A stretch of 64,000 nt of DNA from Branchinecta lynchi (lineage: Eukaryota; Arthropoda; Branchiopoda; Anostraca; Branchinectidae), in contig JAKZAP010000010.1 of the NCBI GenBank assembly GCA_023053575.1, forward strand, positions 19,218,628 through 19,282,627, read 5' to 3'. This document shows, one piece after another, positions 63,769 through 64,000 of this stretch. Both the position numbers and the translations under genes were made by a program. Position 1 is the stretch's first letter. Each line of letters starts with the position of its first letter. Under the pieces are notes generated by a model that saw only the letters and a list, made by a program, of their open reading frames with translations, was not told the DNA's origin and made no database searches.

Positions 63769-64000
63769 GCACTGTCAGAAGTTTCAGATAACACAAGGAT
63801 GCAAGGTTTCAACAGAAAATGCGTAACAGATAACACTTCGGATGTTCTCTGTTGTGTTTCAGAATGTTATGCATAATAAGCGTTACCACCATGAAGAACC
63901 GAAAACCGCCAAAAAGTATCTGCTGAGTTTTCCTACATCATGACGTAGAGAACAAAGTCAGTAGATGCTATTCCGGTTCTTCCTAACAAAGCCTGTTATA
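63769..64000. mobile_element. 'CACTGTCAGAAGTTTC' miniature element, cut by the window end
   Basis: It starts CACTGTCAGAAGTTTCAGAT and follows the order of blocks of the reverse complement of 59601-59909 ('AAGAACCGAAAA', 'CCAAAAAGTATCTGC'). Then it continues to the edge of the window without a second TIR. Confidence 0.75.

Overview
This window looks like repeat-rich nuclear DNA from an invertebrate animal, most likely an arthropod or a close protostome relative. The evidence is a spliced exon at 36014-36201 that encodes the start of a Dpr-like immunoglobulin domain (a cell-surface family of protostome nervous systems), the near absence of long open frames, GT-AG splice signals, and dozens of degraded retroposons and short DNA transposons with recognisable target-site duplications. 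Nothing looks bacterial: there are no operons, no dense coding and no ribosome-binding sites. I could not identify the species.

Host genes are few. The Dpr-like exon (+ strand) has a pyrimidine-tract acceptor and a GTAAGT donor; neither neighbouring exon is visible, so it probably lies between long introns. A pair of short open frames at 12362-13110 joins in frame across a GTAAGT...AG intron and may be a second host gene, or a gene fragment of unknown function. On the minus strand, 19497-20392 holds a coiled-coil plus C-type-lectin gene broken by an in-frame stop and a one-base frameshift.

The rest is mobile DNA. CR1/Jockey-like LINE reverse transcriptase remains lie at 1161-1490, 29478-29708(-), 35122-35337(-), 39200-39319(-), 39932-40228, 40715-40903(-), 43258-43640, 49845-51051 and 54125-55540; the last keeps an intact YADD palm over 427 codons. 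DNA transposons include a Mutator-like (MULE) element at 20493-22059 with 9-bp target duplications and terminal repeats built from 16-bp tandem units; a 504-bp foldback element at 60544-61047, also with a perfect 9-bp duplication; hAT-type miniature elements with 8-bp duplications (6646-6888, 24360-24558, 28871-29216, 37515-37700); and several other miniature inverted-repeat families, some nested (25929-26540, 31531-32133, 59601-59909).

Three large interspersed families explain much of the remainder. Family F1 ('GATGAAACTTGG' repeat; 13903-15377, about 16990-18155, 20425-22197 around the MULE, 34000-34880, 46037-48092, 58140-58976) has hairpin ends and an interior of ~140-bp monomers arranged in threes. 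Family F2 (4276-5090, 22344-23283, 41735-42115, 44603-45358, 61867-63287) begins near a GGATCC palindrome and holds a variable number of ~140-bp tandem units. Comparison with uninterrupted copies of family F3 shows that F1 and F2 each entered a T-rich site without a visible target duplication, which together with hairpin ends and variable internal tandem repeats resembles Helentron-associated elements. F3 is a ~463-bp unit, partly tandem at 57740-60300. Three copies of a hammerhead-ribozyme-like core (19183, 30627, 31231), one enclosed by a 52-bp inverted repeat, suggest Penelope-like element remains.

All homology statements come from reading the sequence by eye; no database search or alignment was run.
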